Shown one piece after another: positions 60,634 to 64,000 of a DNA stretch of 64,000 bases (its first letter is position 1; each line of letters starts with the position of its first letter). Source of the stretch: JACKJA01 sp050297015 (GTDB lineage: Bacteria > Pseudomonadota > Alphaproteobacteria > Micavibrionales > Micavibrionaceae); contig JBNKRZ010000013.1 of NCBI GenBank assembly GCA_050297015.1, positions 11,297-75,296 of the forward strand, in the 5' to 3' direction. Made by a program: the position numbers and the translations under genes. Below the pieces are notes generated by a model. The model ran no database searches. It was given only the letters and a program-made list of their open reading frames with translations, and was not told the DNA's origin.

Positions 60634-62130
60634 ATGAAACCCACCCCACAAAGCATTGGCCCTCTCCATTTCGTCGGAATCGGCGGGATCGGGATGAGCG
60701 GCATCGCTGAAATCCTTCATGCGCTGGGCTACACCGTGCAGGGCTCGGACCTGTCCGGGGAAAGCCCGAATGTGCGGCGCTTGCGTGATAAGGGCATGAC
60801 GGTGTTCGCCGGTCATGAAGCGGCCCATATCGACGGCGCGGCGGTGGTGGTGATGTCCTCGGCCATCAAACCGGATAACCCGGAGCTGGTCGCGGCGCGG
60901 CAGCTACGCATTCCCGTGGTACGCCGGGCCGAGATGCTGGCCGAGCTGATGCGTATGAAATCCGCAATTGCCGTTGGGGGAACGCACGGCAAGACGACAA
61001 CAACGTCGCTCATAGGGACTATGTTGGAGGAGGGCGACTTTGACCCGACCGTTATCAATGGCGGAATTGTCAATAAATACGGCACCAACACGCGCCTCGG
61101 TGCGGGTGACTGGATGGTGGTGGAGGCCGACGAAAGCGACGGGACGTTTACGCGCTTGCCGGCAACGGCGGTGGTCGTGACCAACATGGATCCGGAGCAT
61201 ATGGAGCATTACGGCAGCTTTGAAAATCTCCGCAAAGCTTACAAACGCTATGTCGAGAATATTCCGTTCTATGGTTTTGCGGTGCTGTGCCTCGATCATC
61301 CGGAGGTGCAGAGCCTCGTGCCGGAGCTGACCGACCGGCGGATTATCACTTACGGCTTTAACCCGCAGGCCGATGTGCGGGCCGTCAATGTGCGTAGCGG
61401 CGCGGAAGGGTGCACCTTTGATGTCGCTATGGGTGACAATGTTATAAATGATGTATATCTGCCGATGCTGGGCCAGCATAATATCCAGAATGCGCTGGCG
61501 GCGTTGGCTGTGGCGCAGGAAATGGGAATGGGTGAGGTCGCGATGAAAAAGGCGCTGCGGCATTTTGAGGGCGTGAAACGCCGCTTTACCAAAACCGGAG
61601 AAAGCCACGGCGTCACCGTGATTGACGATTACGGCCACCATCCGGTGGAGATCGCCGCCGTTCTAAAAGCAGCGCGGAGCGCGGTCGAAAGTGACCCGAT
61701 GGTGGCAAAAGGTCATTCTGAAAAGAATGATTTTTTGGCGGCTGAATCGGCTCACCCAAAAAACACGGAAGGCAAAGTTATCGCCGTCATGCAGCCGCAC
61801 CGCTATACGCGCCTTCATGACTTGATGGAGGAATTCTGCACCTGTTTTAATGATGCGGATAGCGTCATTGTCGCGGATGTTTACGCCGCCGGGGAGGCAC
61901 CGATCGAGGGCGCTGATAAAAATGTGCTCGCCGCGGGGATTCGCGCCCACGGCCACCGTGATGCGCTGGCGCTGCCCGCACGGGAGGACCTTGCGCACTT
62001 GATTGCTGCGCGCGCCCGGCCCGGCGATTTTGTGATCTGCCTCGGCGCCGGAGATATTACCAAATGGGCCTACGCCCTGCCGGAAGAAATGGACCGGGAG
62101 TTTTCTAAACAGGACAAACAGCATGCCTGA
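60634..62130 (+). CDS. murC: UDP-MurNAc:L-alanine ligase
   Basis: 498 residues, a little longer than usual. FVGIGGIGMSGIAEILHALG, P-loop VGGTHGKTTTTSLIGTML, VEADESDGTF, NMDPEHMEHYGSFENLRKAY, FEGVKRRFTKTGE, DDYGHHPVEIAAVLKAAR and MQPHRYTRLHDLMEEF. Between the last two blocks there are ~28 extra residues (VAKGHSEKNDFLAAESAHPK region, about 351-380) containing a short hairpin in DNA, discussed as a possible decayed repeat insertion. Separated from murG by the antisense gene; its stop overlaps the GNAT gene. Confidence 0.97.
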   Translation: MKPTPQSIGPLHFVGIGGIGMSGIAEILHALGYTVQGSDLSGESPNVRRLRDKGMTVFAGHEAAHIDGAAVVVMSSAIKPDNPELVAARQLRIPVVRRAEMLAELMRMKSAIAVGGTHGKTTTTSLIGTMLEEGDFDPTVINGGIVNKYGTNTRLGAGDWMVVEADESDGTFTRLPATAVVVTNMDPEHMEHYGSFENLRKAYKRYVENIPFYGFAVLCLDHPEVQSLVPELTDRRIITYGFNPQADVRAVNVRSGAEGCTFDVAMGDNVINDVYLPMLGQHNIQNALAALAVAQEMGMGEVAMKKALRHFEGVKRRFTKTGESHGVTVIDDYGHHPVEIAAVLKAARSAVESDPMVAKGHSEKNDFLAAESAHPKNTEGKVIAVMQPHRYTRLHDLMEEFCTCFNDADSVIVADVYAAGEAPIEGADKNVLAAGIRAHGHRDALALPAREDLAHLIAARARPGDFVICLGAGDITKWAYALPEEMDREFSKQDKQHA

Positions 62131-62605
62131 GGTCGAAATTATCCCGCTTTCTGAGAGACCGGAGATGGCCGATATTTGCGCGGCTTGGAATTTTTCCGAA
62201 TGGGGCTGTCAGGATACAGGCTGTACTCTTCAAAGTGTTGTAGAGCGATATAGTCAAAAAGCGCAGAACAAGAGTAACGACCTTCCTGTGACATGGATTG
62301 CGATGTGTGAAGGAAGAATCGTGGGGACGGTCGGACTTAAAGATTATGCTCACCCTGATCGTGAAGAAGCTTCACCGGGGGTTTCTACGCTCTATGTGCA
62401 TCGTGTATGGCGTGGGAAAGGCGTGGGGCGACTTTTAATGGAAAAGGCCGAAGATGAAGCGCGGGCGCGGGGGTATAAGGCGTTGTGGCTTTATACGTCA
62501 GATTCCGTATCGTTCTATGAAAAGCTTGGCTGGCAACAGGTCGATACGGTTAAAGAAGAGTCTTTTCCGGGGCGGATGGTGCCTCTGATGCGTAAAAATC
62601 TGTAA
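62123..62605 (+). CDS. GNAT family N-acetyltransferase
   Basis: 160 residues. Acetyl-CoA site in STLYVHRVWRGKGVGRLLMEKAEDEARARG (R/Q-x-x-G-x-G/A pattern), followed by ALWLYTSDSVSFYEKLGWQQVD. Its ATG lies within the murC end (8-base overlap), so it is translated with murC. Substrate unknown. Not a standard dcw member; a modification of a cell-wall precursor or amino sugar is conceivable but unproven. Confidence 0.88.
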   Translation: MPEVEIIPLSERPEMADICAAWNFSEWGCQDTGCTLQSVVERYSQKAQNKSNDLPVTWIAMCEGRIVGTVGLKDYAHPDREEASPGVSTLYVHRVWRGKGVGRLLMEKAEDEARARGYKALWLYTSDSVSFYEKLGWQQVDTVKEESFPGRMVPLMRKNL

Positions 62606-62646
62606 AAACCCTTCGCAAATTTGATCGTCACAGCTATAAAAAGGTC

Positions 62647-63780
62647 ATGACGATTAAAACCTCTCTCAAACCCTCTGACTTTCCCACCGTGCGGGGGCGC
62701 ATTACTGAAAATGCGCCGCTGGGTGAGGTCAGCTGGTTTCGCTGCGGGGGCTGCGCCGATGTGCTGTTCAAGCCGGAGGATGCGGAGGATTTGGCCGATT
62801 TTTTGCGCTCTTATTGTCATCCTGAGCGGAGCGAAGGATCCCAAAATGGCGGCAACAGAGATTCTTCGCCTGCGGCTCAGGATGACATCACAGTGTTGGG
62901 CGTCATGTCGAACTGTATTATCCGTGACGGCGGGGTGCGCGGTGTGGTGATTCGGCTTGGCCGCGCTTTTGCCGGGATCGAAGCCCTCTCCCCCGAAGAA
63001 GAGCTGATGATACGCGATACGTACCTCGTAAAGCCGGGCGACAGGCTGGTGCGGGCCGGGGCGGCGGCGCTCGACGGCAATGTCGCGGCTTTTGCGGCGC
63101 GGGAAGGAATCGCGGGGCTGGCGTTTCTGTCCGGCATTCCGGGCACGATCGGCGGGGCGTTGCGCATGAATGCCGGGGCTTACGGGGCGGAGATCAAAGA
63201 CGTGCTCGTTATGGCGGAGGCCGTTGACCGCGCGGGGCAAATACACTATCTGGTTCCGTGTCATTCTGAGCGTAGCGAAGAATCTCAAGTGGCAGGCGAT
63301 AATAGATCCTTCGCTAACGCTCAGGATGACGATATCGCTATTGAAGAGATGGGCATGTCTTACCGCCATACGGACGTGCCGGAGGACTACATTTTCACAA
63401 GCTGCATTTTGCGTGGGATGCCGGGCAACGCGGAGGAAATCAAGGCGGAAATTGCGGAGATAAAAGCCAAGCGCGGCGATACCCAGCCGATTCGTGAAAA
63501 AACGGGCGGCTCGACCTTTGCCAATCCGTCGCCGGAGGAGCTAGCCGCGGCAGGCCTGCCGGAGGGCACGAAAGCATGGCAACTGGTCGATCAGGTCGGC
63601 GGGCGCGGCCTCACGATCGGTGGCGCGCAGATGAGTGAAAAGCATGCGAACTTTATGATTAACACGGGCACGGCGACGGCCGCAGATCTTGAAGCGCTGG
63701 GCGAGGAAATCCGCCGCCGGGTGCGTGAGGAAACCGGGCTGGAACTGCGCTGGGAAATCCGACGGATAGGGGATTTTTAA
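62647..63780 (+). CDS. murB: UDP-N-acetylenolpyruvylglucosamine reductase carrying two translated palindromic repeats
   Basis: 377 residues; relatives are roughly 300-330. FAD-binding region SWFRCGGCADVLFKPEDAEDLADFL, VLGVMSNCIIRDGGVRGVVIRLG, GIAGLAFLSGIPGTIGGALRMNAGAYG, late catalytic part REKTGGSTFANPS, KAWQLVDQVGGRGLTIGGAQMSEKHANFMIN. Two extra segments of ~24 residues, CHPERSEGS... (~57-80) and CHSERSEES... (~205-228), coincide exactly with 71-bp DNA palindromes. Both lie between secondary-structure blocks, and the frame continues, so the enzyme is probably functional. Reduces enolpyruvyl-UDP-GlcNAc. Confidence 0.95.
   Translation: MTIKTSLKPSDFPTVRGRITENAPLGEVSWFRCGGCADVLFKPEDAEDLADFLRSYCHPERSEGSQNGGNRDSSPAAQDDITVLGVMSNCIIRDGGVRGVVIRLGRAFAGIEALSPEEELMIRDTYLVKPGDRLVRAGAAALDGNVAAFAAREGIAGLAFLSGIPGTIGGALRMNAGAYGAEIKDVLVMAEAVDRAGQIHYLVPCHSERSEESQVAGDNRSFANAQDDDIAIEEMGMSYRHTDVPEDYIFTSCILRGMPGNAEEIKAEIAEIKAKRGDTQPIREKTGGSTFANPSPEELAAAGLPEGTKAWQLVDQVGGRGLTIGGAQMSEKHANFMINTGTATAADLEALGEEIRRRVREETGLELRWEIRRIGDF
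62816..62886. repeat. 71-bp palindromic repeat inside murB (copy 1)
   Basis: Arms GTCATCCTGAGC (62816-62827) and GCTCAGGATGAC (62875-62886) are perfect 12-bp complements; inner arms GCGAAGGATC and GATTCTTCGC pair with one G-T. Translated in frame as part of murB. Confidence 0.9.
63260..63330. repeat. 71-bp palindromic repeat inside murB (copy 2)
   Basis: GTCATTCTGAGC (63260-63271) pairs with GCTCAGGATGAC (63319-63330) with one wobble, and AGCGAAGAATC with GATCCTTCGCT. Same length and same reading frame as copy 1 (CHSERSEES versus CHPERSEGS). Confidence 0.9.
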
Positions 63781-63818
63781 CCACAGAGGTCACGACGGAC
63801 GCAACGGTATTTCTAGCC

Positions 63819-63854
63819 GTCATTCCGAACGGTTGCGTGGCAACCGGAGGAATC
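63819..63854. repeat. Half of a palindromic repeat (GTCATTCC type) after murB
   Basis: GTCATTCCGAACGG ... GGAGGAATC is the left half of a GTCATTCC-type palindrome with an internal GGTTGCGTGGCAACC stem. The expected right half is missing; the MITE begins 8 bases later. Confidence 0.55.
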
Positions 63855-63861
63855 TTTTCAC

Positions 63862-64000
63862 TAGATACTGTAGTCACGTGTTATGCCTATTTCTGTTCGT
63901 TTTTCAAATAAAGTTATCATCGTTTTTGCTCCTTGAATATGCTTTGGCATGTCCTGCGGACCAAAAACTTGATCCTTTTATCTGAAAAACGAACAGAAAT
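63862..64000. mobile_element. Second copy of the MITE-like element, truncated by the window edge
   Basis: Starts TAGATACTGTAGTCACGTG and follows the 28034 element from its TIR; the stretch from TAAAGTTATCATCG to the window end (ACGAACAGAAAT) matches about 28192-28281. This copy lacks the ~115-base left-arm segment of the first. In it ATTTCTGTTCG (63889 region) and CGAACAGAAAT (63990-64000) are complementary, so the inverted repeat extends to about 50 bases. The right TIR lies outside the window. Confidence 0.8.

Noticed and set aside
63862..63935. 19-codon frame MITLFEKRTEIG... with AAGGAG upstream on the minus strand inside the second MITE copy
   Set aside because: In the copy at 28034 the same frame stops after seven codons, so it is more likely a relic of a parent element than a gene.
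1..64000. CRISPR arrays, prophage, integrase or complete insertion sequences
   Set aside because: No regularly spaced identical repeats, transposase, integrase or phage structural genes were seen. Mobile signals are limited to palindromic repeats and the two MITE-like copies.

Overview
The window looks like the chromosome of a free-living or predatory, flagellated alphaproteobacterium of intermediate GC. Support for this is an alphaproteobacterial sdhCDAB layout, a large dcw (division and cell wall) cluster, a sigma-54 type promoter in front of flgK, a class-A type RNase P RNA and a tRNA-Ala(GGC). The precise lineage cannot be fixed from the sequence; a Micavibrio- or Rhodospirillales-like organism is only a guess.

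Region 1 (1-9.1 kb) is a type IV pilus-like module: a beta-sandwich protein cut by the window edge, a GspE/PilB-type ATPase, a GspF-type membrane protein, two bitopic membrane proteins and two pilin-like proteins. It meets a convergent soluble hybrid histidine kinase. Asd (lysine/DAP and threonine pathway) follows at 9.2-10.2 kb.

Region 2 (10.2-34.6 kb) is the accessory heart of the window. It encodes much of a Dot/Icm-like (IncI plasmid R64-like) type IVB secretion core. One minus-strand operon runs dotI-dotH-dotG-dotF. A second minus-strand run holds a DsbC-like protein, an unknown protein, a lytic transglycosylase, dotD-dotC-dotB, icmT and a TcpQ-domain protein. Divergent from dotI is a plus-strand array of five paralogous exported proteins of no family I recognise. 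flgK and flgL sit between the two secretion blocks. A MITE-like element with 26-bp perfect terminal repeats separates dotB from icmT. DotA, DotL, DotM and DotO are not in the window.

Region 3 (34.6-47.2 kb) is housekeeping: LemA, an HtpX-like protease, a BAX-inhibitor-1 protein, tRNA-Ala, a soluble CZB-domain chemoreceptor, succinate dehydrogenase with an extra dodecin-like gene between sdhA and sdhB, two exported paralogs of unknown role, nadA-nadC with a DUF167 gene, and an AmpD-like amidase.

Region 4 (47.2-64 kb) starts with rnpB and a 48-residue membrane peptide. The dcw cluster follows: mraZ-rsmH-ftsL-ftsI-murE-(murF-like)-mraY-murD-ftsW-murG-murC-murB. It is interrupted by an alpha/beta hydrolase, an antisense unknown gene and a GNAT acetyltransferase. 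The murF-position gene has lost the ATP-binding P-loop. murB carries two 71-bp palindromic repeats translated in frame. A second, truncated copy of the MITE lies at the right edge.
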